Shown here: piece after piece, positions 35,666-46,936 of the stretch
Position numbering within the stretch: the stretch's first letter is position 1
How the letters are laid out: every line of letters starts with the position of its first letter
From: Rhizophagus irregularis
Taxonomy: Eukaryota > Glomeromycota > Glomeromycetes > Glomerales > Glomeraceae
Assembly: GCF_026210795.1 (NCBI RefSeq)
Contig: NC_089434.1
Span: 2,728,001 to 2,792,000, forward strand
Direction of reading: 5' to 3'
DNA length: 64,000 nt
Translations under genes and position numbers: made by a program
Notes under the pieces: generated by a model
Databases searched by the model: none
Told to the model about the DNA's origin: nothing
Seen by the model: the letters and a program-made list of their open reading frames with translations, nothing else

Positions 35666-36940
35666 TAGAGGTTAGAACCGGAATCGGTTATCGGATTTAT
35701 AACCGGGTTTAACCGATTCGAAATTTAACCGGTTTACGATTCGGTTAACCGGTTATATTCAAACCGGTTTAAACCGATTAATCAAATGACTTAATGTTCA
35801 ATATTTGTCAAATTAATATTTGCAAATCAATAAAAAACGAAATTTTTTTTCTTAAATAGTTGCCAGTCATGTGATTTGACAACATTAATATCTTGTTATA
35901 ATTTTTATTGATGGACTTTAGTTACATATGTTATTTTTTTAGAACTTATGTTACCAAAACCACCCTTTTCTAATTAAAATTAATAATTTTGATAATTTTA
36001 ATTATTTGATTATAAAAACTTGGCAATTTACTCACCATAATTACTATCTGTTATACGTGCCGATCGTGCATTTTTGGTATACGATGTGATCACAAACTGA
36101 ATAGGGGATACTTGTCTTAGTAAATTGGAAGTATATCGTGATATAATCAGCACAAATTTTAATAGGTGAAAAATCACAGAGAAAAACTTGTAAATCTCAT
36201 AGTATACTTCGCTGCGCTCAGAACAATGAGTTTAACTTTATATGGCATATGTTGTAACTCAGGGGTACAAAATCTGCATAATTCGGAAATTCAGAATATT
36301 TCATAATCTGGTACAATGATATTTTCCAAACAAATACAAATTCAAAATTTAAAACACTATTTCGGACACAACTATAATCACTGCGCATATTACTTTTTTT
36401 ATTTTCTCAGAATTTATTATTATACTTTAAAAAAATAAATAAAAATAGAAAATTATTTCTTTTTTTACTTTAATTTTTTTGACGAAAAATAAAGGCAAAT
36501 CAAAAATGGAAAGTGATTTCCTTTTTAAAATCGAATCTTCTTTTTCTGAATTGCGTTATTCGGGTTTTTTTTAGTTTTTTAGCCATTCAAAGTCCGAAAA
36601 ACGTTACGTTTCATTTTTCTGATCTGATGATATAACTGAAAAAATTAAGATATGCGGTCATTATCAGAAAATAAAAAAGAATGCCGGAAGATCTTCACTT
36701 TATTTCTATAATCGATTTGATGATCTATTAAAAAAAGAATCTTGACATGTAATATTTATTTTTAGCCACAAATGTAATATAACTCTTTTAGTATAATATA
36801 CGTTTATTGAATCGAAATCGGTTGCAACAAACCGGTTAACCGGTTTAAATCGGTTGTAGTAAAACCGGTTAATCGAATTGCAAACCGATTATAATCGTTT
36901 TAAACCCGGTTAGTAAAATTCAAATCGGTTCTAACCTCTA
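35666..36940. mobile_element. Non-autonomous hAT-like transposon, 1275 bp
   Basis: The terminal inverted repeats are perfect over 15 bp: TAGAGGTTAGAACCG on the left, CGGTTCTAACCTCTA on the right. They are flanked by an identical 8-bp direct repeat GTTCGTTC (35658-35665 and 36941-36948). An 8-bp duplication with TA-G-type termini is characteristic of the hAT superfamily. Both subterminal regions (35680-35790 and 36820-36925) are packed with AACCGGTTT/AACCGGTTAACCGGTT motifs, the usual arrangement of transposase-binding sites in hAT elements. No transposase frame is present. Confidence 0.8.
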
Positions 36941-37112
36941 GTTCGTTCTTTTTTTTGATAATATTTATTATTATTTCTATTTGTTCGATGGAAAAAGGTC
37001 ACTCTTTTTATATTTCTCACAAGAAAATTATATAAATAACGATAATTTTTTTTAAATTATCTTTATTATTATTTGAGACAAATTTTACAATTTATTGTTA
37101 ATCTAACAGAAA

Positions 37113-37412
37113 TATACATGTTGCCAAAATTCAGTAATTTCGGCATAATTTCAGGTTTCGGTTTCGGCCAGTCATTCCCGAAACTGAAACTCTGCCGAAA
37201 GTCGAAATTCAGGCCGAAATTGTCTGGCCGGCACTATACATTTTGGCCCATTACGAATTTTATGTAATATAAGTCACGTGATTTATAATTCTGGCCGGCA
37301 CCACAAATTTGGCCAGAGTTACCACATAATTTCGGCCATGTCGGCCGGAGTTTCGCTCGGATTTTGAACCTTTCGGATTCGGCCATATTTCGGAAAATTT
37401 CGGCTACATGTA
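37113..37412. mobile_element. Inverted-repeat element rich in TTTCGGCC motifs
   Basis: The left end TACATGTTGCCAAAATT (37115) and the reverse complement of the right end TACATGTAGCCGAAATT (37412) agree at 15 of 17 bases. TAATCTAA occurs just outside both ends (37099-37106 and 37413-37420), a possible target duplication. The interior is filled with GGCCGAAA/TTTCGGCC in both orientations and contains CACGTG (37275) beside AATTCTGGCCGGC. The open frame over its left part (37073-37267) is a shadow. Confidence 0.5.
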
Positions 37413-37439
37413 TAATCTAAAAGAAAACTAAAATTAGAA

Positions 37440-38740
37440 TTTCTGAAGATAGTGCAGATAAGTATTCCGCAAATTTTGGAAGGAGTTGTATAGTTTACAC
37501 GAACTATTTGAACGACTATTGTGCCATCATCATAAATAATTTGTATTTAACACGTGAGGTGTTGAAGGGTTGGTTCTTAGATGGACGATTTTACTGGTAA
37601 TATCGCTAGTAAATAATCGATAAAAAAAATAAAAAATAACCTCATTTAAAAAATGGATTATCACTGAAATTTTTTAGGGCATATTACCAAATTGATTGAA
37701 CTCACTGAACAAGACTTTTTTGGACCTTTGAATAAAAAAAATGAAGATATTGCTACGACTAATTTTTTTTGTAACAATGTAATATTGTTTTTTCTATCCG
37801 TACTCCGAAATTTTTTGTGAAAAATTTCAGTTAACTTTTTTTGGAACTTTCAATCGTTATATTTTATCATTCATTCAAACTTCTAATAAATAAATAACGT
37901 CACTAAACTTCTTTGTTTATTTTTTCTTTCATTTCCATGCATAATGACTAATAAGTAACTGAATATCCTGGTTTGAAAAAATTTTTTTGATCGTTTCTTT
38001 ATATGTGATGCATTAGATACAGCATATTGTCTATTTTCATTATGTAAGATCAAATTTGACTAGTCTTTTCAATGATTTTGGTATCATTGTAAACACAATT
38101 TCTATTGTTTTTTGTTTCATTGTGAACAAGAATTTTCGATGCTTTTTATGCATTCTTGTTATGCAACTTAGACCAAAATAAAAATGATTACGAAAATGGT
38201 GATATTGATAAGATTCTATTTTATGTAGTAGGACGATATAACGATATTTTTTAAAATTTTAAATTATATTTGATATTTTTATTTACGTAATATTAATAAT
38301 AAATATTCATTTTTAATATTGAGCCTCCACGGTGTATCGTAACGTATATAAACTTAATTACAATGGAAAAAAATGTTTAAATTCACGGCTCAAAAATCTC
38401 ATAAATCCGACAAAGAATCAACAATGAAATTGATTGTGTTACCTCTTTAAGGATTTAAAATCAAGATGATCAATTGACTTTGTTCAATTTTCCTTATATA
38501 TGTAAAATGGGATCTAACTTCTTTTAGGTTTTAAACCATATCAATGAAAAACTCTTCCGTCTCTGATATTTTCATATGACATTTTAATATTAAAATATTT
38601 AATATATGCATAAAGGTATCATCCGGTGATGTTTATTTCCTTAATTGCTACTTTATGTATGCAAATTAATATGTATTAATAAACTCATTTTTGATTTCTT
38701 CATTGTAATGTAAACACAAACACATGCAACATATTCTTTT
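37440..38740 (-). repeat. Inverted duplication, right arm
   Basis: Reverse-complement partner of 22400-23480 (landmarks given there). The arms are about 14 kb apart and have diverged by substitutions and indels, so this is not a recent event. Confidence 0.75.
37480..37645 (-). pseudogene. Second secreted-protein remnant (minus strand)
   Basis: The minus-strand ATG at 37645 opens MRLFFIFFIDYLLAILP, a signal-peptide-like leader that is in frame with its ATG, followed shortly by a stop. The later DNA still matches the 23299 copy (GTGTAAACTATACAACTCCTTCC) but is frame-disrupted. It lies in the right arm of the inverted duplication. Confidence 0.45.
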
Positions 38741-39091
38741 GGTAATATTAGAAAGGTTAAAAAAAAATTTAGCGTAAAATTTATATATAGATTTTTACTA
38801 ATGAACTTATTACAAAAGATGAAAAGAAATTAGAAAGTTTCAGTAACTTAATGTAGTATATTTATGTAAACATTCTTATATTTTTAAATTTTACATGTAT
38901 TTTTAGATCAGAATAAAAGGAAAGAATTTTACTGTTCGACTAATATAAGTTAAAAACAATATAAAAAGAATAAACTACACCCATCCCATTCTTCATCGAA
39001 TTCAATGTTCGGAATAAAGAATTTAATAATAAAATATTTTCAAAAAATATTTACTTTTTCCCCTTATTTTTAAAAATAACAAACGACAAAT

Positions 39092-39477
39092 ATGTAAAAT
39101 TCGATTTTGAACTTTTTTATTCTTTTATCTCTCACAACTATTTCATCGGCTTCGGCTTTTACAACTGATAATGGATTATTATCTAGTACGCTCGAAAAGC
39201 GTAATCAATGCAAATGTTCATATGCAACACAGAGGTCGCAGGAATATTTAAAAAAGACTTCGAAGATACAAAAGCGTCTTACGGATTTAAAATTGTTGAT
39301 GAGTGTAATAATACACTTTTCGATCTCACGGATGGATTGAATATAAAAGTACCAAATCTTTTAGACACAAGTTCACTGATATGTCCATTGACTGATGACA
39401 ATGGAATTCTTACCACCATAATAAACGTCATTGCAATAGCAGTAAATTCAAGAAACGTGGTCCTAATGGTGCAATGA
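39092..39477 (+). pseudogene. Secreted protein remnant with stop at codon 2
   Basis: ATG at 39092 is followed at once by TAA. The same frame then reads a good signal peptide (LNFFILLSLTTISSASAF) and a short pro-region ending in LEKR, a Kex2-like dibasic site, then NQCKCSYATQ. After a frame change near 39230 the reading continues in another frame to 39477 (FKIVDECNNTLFDLTDGLNI, KVPNLLDTSSLICPLTDDNG). Either it is a pseudogene or translation starts at the near-cognate TTG at 39107; the later frameshift favours a pseudogene. Secretion is inferred from the leader only. Confidence 0.5.
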
Positions 39478-39594
39478 CAACTCAAAATGGTGAAGGCCAT
39501 GGTTCTAAATAATATTAGAATTATAATTTCAATTTTTTATAGTTTTATTATTTATATTTTTTTGTTCACTTTATGTTAAATGACTAGCTAGAAT

Positions 39595-39747
39595 AATTCA
39601 ATTCATACAATTTATTCCAATGGAACCGTTAAAGGATTTGTTCTTTCAGCAGATACATTAAATAAACAATCAATTTTTTGTCTTTTGCAAAATTTAAAAT
39701 TTGACCCTATAAATTTTTTATTGTTAGACAAAATACTTTTTCTCTAA
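39595..39747 (+). pseudogene. C-terminal piece of the secreted-protein family
   Basis: The frame reads IHTIYSNGTVKGFVLSADTL, then NKQSIFCLLQNLKF, and ends at TAA (39745). The DNA matches the end of the 23299 remnant (GGAACTGTTAAAGGATTTG, AGCAGATACATTAAATA). No start or leader is attached to it here. Confidence 0.4.
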
Positions 39748-40807
39748 TTGAAGGAAGTTATGCATATTTTTTATATTCGAAAAACATTTATATAACAACA
39801 TTTTATACGAGCTTCCACTACTGAATGGACAGAATGGCCGCTACCTAAAAATGATTTCTTGTATTGCGCTAGTCGTATCGGTTTCACAAATGCCTGTGTC
39901 CGTCCGGCACGTGATGATGTACAATGATAACTGCGCTTCGGACTTGATAACGGTTTCCGTTTCCTAGTACTAAATGATTTCGATATTTATATTTTATTTA
40001 CAAAAATTAATTTTAATGTATAATTTAATTATATATTTCTTCTTTTATAAGAAATGAAAATGGGAAATTCAATCTCTTGCAGAAATGTATATCGTGCCTC
40101 TGTGGACGAGAAAGGTGAGTGCCAACTGTTGGATGCTAGGTTAGAGGCTCGTCTCATCGTACTGTCGGCCAAAGCCTTTCTAGTCATTCTATCAATTCTG
40201 CGCACCACAGTCTAAAGCCAAGTAATATGCAAAAAAGGTAGCCAAATTTTTAATATTATATATATCACGTGATTTAATATATAGATTACGTGATTTCAGT
40301 AATATCTTTATTCCGCTTTTTTTCCGCACCGTTCTCAACGAAATTCCAGTATAAGAAATAGGCTGAATTGTTTGAAAAACAATAGGGTTTTTGGCAGCTT
40401 TTAATATTATTTAAAGCTATTGGAGAGAGTTCATTAAGTATTTTTTTTTCAAATTTCTTACAATATATATCCTATCCATGTACAATTAACTGATCATTTT
40501 CACTATCCTCTAATAAAATATCTGCAACAGTTTGTAATTCTAATAAGTGCTTCTGTTTTTTTATTTCTTGAGTATGTTTAATTGTACATTTCTCTTTTTT
40601 GGAGATATATTTGAGTTGTGATTTAAAGATTAAGTGAAAAGGATTTCAGGATACAGGTTGAAGATTATTCACTTATTGAAAATTCCGGTTCAATAATCTT
40701 AAAAATAATAGATTTTATGATTGAATTGTCTAATTGGAAAAAATTCTCTGTTATTATAATCACAAAATAATACTCTATCAAATAACAGGCTTAATTGCCG
40801 GTCCGCC
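39748..40807. other. Intergenic with possible gene scraps
   Basis: 39938-39970 (CGCTTCGGACTTGATAACGGTTTCCGTTTCCTAGTA) is a dispersed repeat related to 16561-16686 and the reverse complement of 47222-47258. About 40070-40200 is less AT-rich and reads NVYRASVDEKGECQLLDARL and onward to ILRTTV before a stop. This may be a lost exon, but I cannot name a family. Confidence 0.3.
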
Positions 40808-41279
40808 ACTCAACGGTACAAAATAATCGACACCTTTATATAACAAATACTATTGATCTGGTATGTATTAACATAAATACTTCAAAAATTTGTGGTAGGA
40901 TCAAGGTGTGCCAAAAAAAAAGTAAAATAAAAAAAAATATTGAAAATATTATATAATTTTCGTATAATTTGCAAAATTCGCGTATAAAAAATCTCAACTT
41001 AACTAAAATATAAGGTGGAATGGTGACTTCCTCCAAGGTAAACTTGTTAAATTTTATATCGAACGATAAAAAATTTTTTTTCATGTTTAATGTTATTGAT
41101 TGGTGAGTCATCGTTACACTTTGACGTGACCTTGTGGGACAAAATCGGCATCAATTAACGTAATTCATATAAAATCTGTGCCGGATCTACAAATTAATTT
41201 CGTACCGCGGGAATTTTTTTAAACTTATTTATCACACGTTATTTGTCACCGTGATCGGCCTACTTTTGTACCGTTGAGT
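40808..41279. mobile_element. MITE with ACTCAACGGTACAAAA ends
   Basis: Perfect 16-bp inverted ends: ACTCAACGGTACAAAA at 40808 and its complement TTTTGTACCGTTGAGT ending at 41279. 472 bp, no convincing target duplication. The minus-strand open frame inside (40836-41111) is hydrophobic and AT-driven and I do not count it as a gene. The interior near 41235 (TCACACGTTATTTGTCAC) resembles the interiors of the elements at 53234 and 55454. Confidence 0.55.
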
Positions 41280-41511
41280 TGACGGAATGATAAAAAAATT
41301 TTTTTCTATTTATTTTTAGCTTCCCTTTAAAGTTACTTTGGCTTTAGATTGTGTGCACCGTATATAACTTTTTTAATGAAAACTGTTACCCAGAATGATA
41401 GAATTATGATCTTTAAAATTCTTTAAAAACGAGTTGAAAGTTTATCTTAAAAAAAATTTCAAATACTTTAAATACTTTAGGTGAATTATAATTTTTCGGC
41501 ACTATTTGGTC

Positions 41512-41695
41512 TGGCAGCAATGACTACACCGAGCCGCTCGGAGTGCGGTTTTTTATAGTTCCATTAGTGGAGGCGCTTCTTGTTGAGCAGGATAATCTGC
41601 ACGCATTTTCACAATAGTACGATAAGGACGAAAGAGGTATAATATATGGAAATCCAGCACCGGCGCCACCGGCAATTACAGCACTACCAGCAGCA
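41512..41695 (+). pseudogene. Exon-like fragment of unknown protein
   Basis: Less AT-rich than its surroundings. One frame reads GVRFFIVPLVEALLVEQDNL, HAFSQ, a TAG stop at about 41623, then YDKDERGIIYGNPAPAPPAI and TALPAAAY followed by TAA. It looks like the end of a former gene, with one premature stop. Family not recognised. Confidence 0.35.
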
Positions 41696-42440
41696 GCATA
41701 TTAACATGGACGGAGGATATGCGATTATTTATCCTGATTATACGCCGCCGTCAATAAACCTTTGCTCCATATACAGTATGTCGATCCGTGACTTTTTTTC
41801 CAGAACTCACGTGATGTTAAACTTATTTATATCACAGATCAAATACGTTTATTAAAGTTGATTTTCAACGGGAACCGTATATAATATTACTATTTTTCAA
41901 AGCCCTGAAACGAGGTTATCTTATATAGTACAGCACCAAATCCAAATGAAAAATCTTTATGGTTATATTTTGGAAGACCGTAGTAATCATTATAATTGGA
42001 ATATATCATATCCTATTTTAACAAATTTTAATGGTGATATTTTAATTTTACCAAATAATACTCTCGCAACTTCTCAACTGATCACAAGATCGGGTGCACG
42101 TGGTAAGGTTATACGAACGAGAAACAATATATATCGTATAAATTTTTTTTAACTTGTATAAACTTTTAAATGTTACTAGATCATGGTTATGGAAATTTAC
42201 ATATCTTCAGCACAACTCCGAACATTGGTGATATTATAGATCCATCTGAAATAATCCCTTACAATTAAATTTTATAGTAATGTTGATTTATCACTTGATG
42301 ATGGTTCTAGTCATGGTAATAATACGTCAAATTACTTCTGTAAGCCACGATAATTGAGATTTTGTGAAATCTATTGATGACTATGCTATTGCAATCACAG
42401 TAATTAATAGTATTTTTAATCAGCCTATTACGGTATGTTT
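41646..42440 (+). pseudogene. Gene remnant, related to 33237-33911
   Basis: Successive frames read MDGGYAIIYPDYTPPSIN (near 41707), KNLYGYILEDRSNHYNWNIS with ISYPILTNFNGDILILPNNT (41946-42080), LLDHGYGNLHIFSTTPNIGD (42175-42240) and KSIDDYAIAITVINS (42370-42415). The first and last pieces resemble each other (DGGYAIIY, DDYAIAI), suggesting a protein built of repeats. Frameshifts and stops separate the pieces. The middle part is duplicated at 33237-33620. Family not named; a large repeat-containing surface or secreted protein is possible but not shown. Confidence 0.5.
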
Positions 42441-43914
42441 TAATTGAATGATGGTTTTGTAAAGAGCAAATATTTTCGGGAACCTATAATTGGCATATAA
42501 GATAATGTCTGGAATTTTATGACAAGTAAGTGCTTTATCTTATTTAAAATTAAAATAATGTTACATATACATAAAATTAATTCTTTTTTTTTATAATAGT
42601 TCAACAAGAAGCTAAAAAAATATGTCAAATATGTATGAAAGACTAAGATGACGAACGAATAACTACACATCGAAGATATAAATACATCAGTTTCACCTGA
42701 ACAATATTTTTTATCCATTGATCTTAAAAAAACCAGAATAAAAATGAAGGATCTGTTAATATAATCGCTAGTGTAGATACAATAAACTTATTACTGTTAT
42801 TGGTTCTGGAGAGTATACAAATTATTTAGATGAAGAATATGGAGATACGTAACCATATGTAAGGATTAAATTTTTCTTTTCGGATGAAGGATTTCATCTC
42901 AAGTAACTAAATAATATTTTTTTTTCTTTTGTAAAAATAGCTAGGTGGTAGTCTTGTTGGAACGATTGTATTAAATGTCTATTGCTTATTGAGTGAATAT
43001 ACATCTAATATTAATATATTATTAAAATTACTATTTAATTTTTTTTTAATTGAATACTGACAAAATGGAAAAAAAAATTTTCTAACTTTTTTCTTTTTTC
43101 TTTAGAGCAAACCCAAATGATGTAAAAGTCATCATGGAAAAATTGGGAATTGACAATCTAATATATAGGGAATTTAATGCAAGTTGGAATTTTTACAGAA
43201 AAATTAATAGTAGTTTGTAAAAATTTAAATGAACTCGAAAAATTATTAGAATTTGAATAAAAATTAACGCCAACAAGGAAGAATTGAAAGAAGTTAACAT
43301 AGAAGAATCGAGAGAGACCAAGTAGCCAACAAGGAAGAATCGAAATAGGTTAGTAAAGATGAAGAGAAAAGGGAAGAAAGTAATAGAAGGAGTAGTATGT
43401 GGGAAGAAGTTAAGAGATAGAGTAATAGATTTATAAATTTGCAAGAGACATGCGAAGAGGAGGCTAAAAAAATAATAGAAGGAGGACAGCCGGAAAAGAA
43501 ATATCGAAAAATTTCAAAATGGTTGAGAGGTTATAAAGATAGCCAAATAATTGCGATATTATAGCAGGAGTTATTTAGAATTTCTTGGATCAAAGTTACG
43601 AATTATCATCTATACGGTAGAACATAGTTACTTATTAAGGTTAGTTAAAAAATTCGAGAATCAATGAATACAATGTGAGGAATATTTTTCCATTTATATA
43701 CAAGTGTTTTTTTGAAGTAAATCAATTTATTTTTATCTTTTCATTGTTGCTGATCTTTTCCTTCGTTTTTATTTTTAAATTTCAAAAAAAAAATTTCATT
43801 GTTTCAAAAATATATTCTTTTAAAATTACGATTGCGACGAAAAAAAATTAAAAAAATAATAAAATTTTAGTTAAAAAATTTGAGAAAAAACTATTTTAGG
43901 GTTTAAAAAAAAAC
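42441..43914. other. Decayed coding scraps and the promoter region of the 43915 gene
   Basis: Short plus-strand pieces look coding (TVIGSGEYTNYLDEEYGDT near 42795-42850; ANPNDVKVIMEKLGIDNLIY near 43110-43170; an Arg/Lys/Glu-rich stretch 43250-43450), but no model can be assembled. TACTTATTAAGGTTAGTTAAAAA-TTCGAG at about 43630-43660 precedes the gene by about 270 bp and recurs upstream of the paralogues at 49095 and 56660. Confidence 0.35.
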
Positions 43915-44954
43915 ATGTCAACTCTTAAAAGATGTAATTTTACAAATCTTTGCAATGGGTATAGGTGTGGTTGTTTAAGGTGCGTTCTACAAAGTGCGCC
44001 TGGCGATGACGATTTATGTAAAGGATGCGGACATCACCAAAGCTATCATGAAGACGATAATAATGTTCTACAGAGTTTAAATAATCTTCAAAAATTTAAT
44101 GAAGTATTAATTTGCGCATTAAATAGCAAGTACAGTCAATATACGGTTCCTATTATTCCTGTCCAACAAAACTGTTTTGAGCCTCAAGTAACTCTTCATT
44201 CGGACGAGACCATGCATCCAAATACTCAGTCAAATGACGCAAATATTCCTGTTCAACATATTGAACCTCAAAATCAATCTCATAACGTGCTAAATCAATC
44301 TTCTGCACATATTTTTGAACAAAATTTTATTTCTCAATCTTTTCCGGTCAGCTATATATCAAATCAAGTACTAAATCAAATGCTTTCTGATCAAAATTTT
44401 GATCAAAGTCACGTAAATCATAATAATATCGAAGTGTCATCAAATAACATCGCATCTTTTGCAAACGATAAGTTTGACCTAATTTGTTTAGTTGGTAGTT
44501 TAAAAATACCAAAAAAGTAAGTATGTGTATGATAAAATAGAAATATCATATTAAAGTTTATTTAAATAATATTTATTTATTTTCTTTAAAAAAAATTTAG
44601 TTGTGCAAGATTGGAGAAAGTTGGTTTAAAAAAAGAAATTTGCTTTCATAATGATTCTAATGGCCAGATAAAGAGAGCGATTGAAGAAAAACTATCCCCC
44701 CATTTAGAAAATGTAGATTGGATGTTTTACAAATGTAAATCATCAAAACTTGTACCTGCTGATGATGTATCAATTGTTGAATGTCGTTTTAATGATTTAA
44801 AAAGGTAAAATTTCTATAATTTAAATTTTTCCATATAATATTGAGATTATCTTATCAGTTATTAATTAATTATATTATTTGTATCAATAGGATTTCAGGC
44901 AGCAGGAAAAAGTTGTATATAGGAACAAAAGATGGGCCAATTATTATGACTTAA
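43915..44954 (+). CDS. Three-exon Cys/His protein, CGHH subfamily, copy 1 (289 aa)
   Basis: Exons 43915-44516, 44601-44804 and 44891-44954; introns 44517-44600 (GTAAGT...TAG) and 44805-44890 (GTAAAA...TAG), both phase 2. The N-terminus has a Cys/His cluster: C7, C13, C18, C20, C23, C35, C38, H40, H41, H45 (CGCLRC then CKGCGHHQSYHED), a likely zinc-binding module. Residues 50-190 are a Q/N-rich low-complexity linker. The C-terminal domain starts near DLICLVGSLKIPKK, runs through exon 2 (EICFHNDSNGQIKRAIEEKL, SPHLENVDWMFYKC, SKLVPADDV) and ends in exon 3 with GSRKKLYIGTKDGP. The splice model is supported by the paralogue at 49214 and by the more distant genes at 52882 and 60785, which keep the same intron positions and phases. 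No family name known to me. Confidence 0.75.
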
Positions 44955-45232
44955 AAAATAATTTTGAAATCTAATATGATAAAAAAAATTATAGAAGGCA
45001 TGCAATGTAATGACTGTTGGGAATTGGATGACTGAAAGAAGTAATTAAATATATTATTTTTTGTATATTCTAATAAGATGTCAAATCTGCTCATCTTATA
45101 GACATGTCACTGCAAAATGAGTTAAAAATTATTTGTATTTAACTATAGAATCTTTATAAGAATATTATTATTTATTTATTTATTTTATAAATAAAAGTAA
45201 TTGAATCATTGTAATGGGAAATGTGTCATACA

Positions 45233-45385
45233 TAACGTTAGAACCATTTATTTTTACTTAGAAACCGTGAATACATCGTTTAGTTACAAACTCGTTATGA
45301 CTAAAAGGCACTATATGAGTACACAGCTAAACTTGACATACAAAATCCAACAGGCGGACCGCCCTTCGTTAACGTTAGAACCATT
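45233..45385. repeat. 16-bp direct repeats bracketing a 121-bp insert
   Basis: TAACGTTAGAACCATT occurs at 45233-45248 and 45370-45385. The intervening 121 bp has no counterpart in the otherwise similar 3' flanks of the paralogous genes near 50600 and 57890, so the repeats could be target-site duplications of a small retroposed sequence. The open frame 45201-45401 spans it and is not a gene. Confidence 0.4.
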
Positions 45386-45408
45386 ACAGCTGTTTTCATA
45401 AGACCTGG

Positions 45409-45551
45409 GACAAAATAAATTTTTGAACCCCACCGATCCGGTTCAGTTGTTATTTATTTTACAAAATCAAACTATCAAATCAGGATCACGTGCCCAGCTA
45501 AAAATACCAGATCGGCGGATCGGCGGATCGGGTTCAAAAATTTAGTTTGTC
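45409..45551. mobile_element. Small MITE with GACAAA-TAAATTTTTGAACCC ends
   Basis: The left end GACAAAATAAATTTTTGAACCCC and the reverse complement of the right end GACAAACTAAATTTTTGAACCC agree except for one base. CGATCCG follows in both, with the left spaced by CAC. 143 bp; interior contains GATCGGCG repeats and a CACGTG. No clear target duplication. Confidence 0.5.
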
Positions 45552-46527
45552 TGTAAAACCAAGTGGAACGAAATGCATATCGGATCACGTGACGTTACAA
45601 TTTTTTTTTAAAAAAAGGAATTTTTGTGCAGATCATATAATTCTGACCGGAATTATGAAAGTCAATAGGCTGAGTTATAGCGTAAGCAACGGTTTGGTTT
45701 ACTGTAGTCGGCATCACGGCATCATGCGTTTTATACGTTTGGCTTCATAGCACTAGCTGGTCGGCGTTAATTAAATTACAGCGTTAAATTGGCATTGCAC
45801 CATTTACGACCTATTATTACGGTTTTACGGCATGTGCCGATTGTGCCGTAACTCTGACAGTACCTATAGATTCTGCTCAATTAATATTAAACCTTGTCAT
45901 AAATTACACAATACGTCGTTGATTAATGGTGTCTATCATTTGTTATATTAAATAAACATTAATTTTTGTTGAAAACTTAAATCAGTATTTGTAATGGAGA
46001 ATAGCAATAGCGAACAATTAACAATAATAATTGATACTAATATTGTAAATAATAAGCAATTGTTGCCAATAATATATGATATCAGCCGGCTTTTTGAAGT
46101 CGGTTAGGTTCGTTCCGATTCGTTTCGGTTCGTGGAACCGAAACCGAATCCCTTGTAAAAAAGTCGGTCCGTTTTTTATATTCCACCTTTTTTCCATAAA
46201 AAGCTCATGCTTCCGGAATTAATAACCTTATACCGCTGAATTTATCGAATTACAGTATTTACATTTTCTGTGAATGGATCAGTGAAAGGAATTTTTACTA
46301 AATTTTTACAGAAATAACGGATAAAATTTTTTATAGGAAAACCTTTTTGGTGTCTGCTTTTCCTATCCAAAAATCAAATAAAGAAGTCACTCTATAAACT
46401 GAATCGTATCATCGTCTCGCAAATTAATTCCTGAAAAAAAAAATTAAAGAATTGTGAAATTAAGCTCTTTATCTAGTAGTTTATTTACATTATATACAGT
46501 ACTTATACGCTAAACTAAAATGTTCAT
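45552..46527. other. Intergenic with repeat fragments
   Basis: No gene. CACGTG at 45586 with AATTCTGACCGGAATTATG at 45639 is another instance of the dispersed motif pair. GAACCGAAACCGAATC near 46135 and TTACAGAAATAACGGATAAAATTTTTTATAGG near 46307-46338 (related to 22990-23035 reversed) are repeat scraps. Confidence 0.4.
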
Positions 46528-46936
46528 TTATCGCAATTTTCGAATTACTGAGAACAGTTTAAAGAGGAAAATAAAATAAAAAAAAATGATTTTTTTCAAA
46601 AACCCACGAAAACAGTAAATTTTATTGCATTTTTAGATAGAGAAGGTGCGATTATAACCTGAAAATGTTAATTTTAGAGCAGAAAACTTAATTTTTCGGT
46701 AATTTTGCATATAAGCGACTTTTGAAATTTTGTGTAACCTAAAAAGTTCTCTATAAGTAAACTTACCTAAGAGTTGGATTTTTCATCCTAAAATCAAGGT
46801 TTTCATGTTATAATCGCACCTTCTCCTTCCAAAAATACAATAAAATTTACTGTTTTCGTGGGTTTTTTAAAAAAATCATTTTTTTTATTTTATTTTCCTA
46901 TTTAAACTATTTTCAGTAATTCGAAAATTGCGATAA
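46528..46936. mobile_element. Foldback element with about 140-bp inverted arms
   Basis: The left arm (about 46530-46670: ATCGCAATTTTCGAATTACTG... CCCACGAAAACAGTAAATTTT ... AAGGTGCGATTATAACCTGAAAA) is complementary to the right arm (about 46802-46934: TTCATGTTATAATCGCACCTT ... AAAATTTACTGTTTTCGTGGG ... CAGTAATTCGAAAATTGCGAT) with few mismatches. About 130 bp separate the arms. No coding capacity and no clear target duplication. Confidence 0.7.

Noticed and set aside
40836-41111. Minus-strand 91-codon frame inside the ACTCAACGG element
   Set aside because: Hydrophobic AT-driven translation without similarity to a transposase; length is compatible with chance.
45201-45750. Two open frames (66 and 67 codons) downstream of the solo CGHH gene
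   Set aside because: They run across a probable insertion and a MITE, and no paralogous flank keeps them open.
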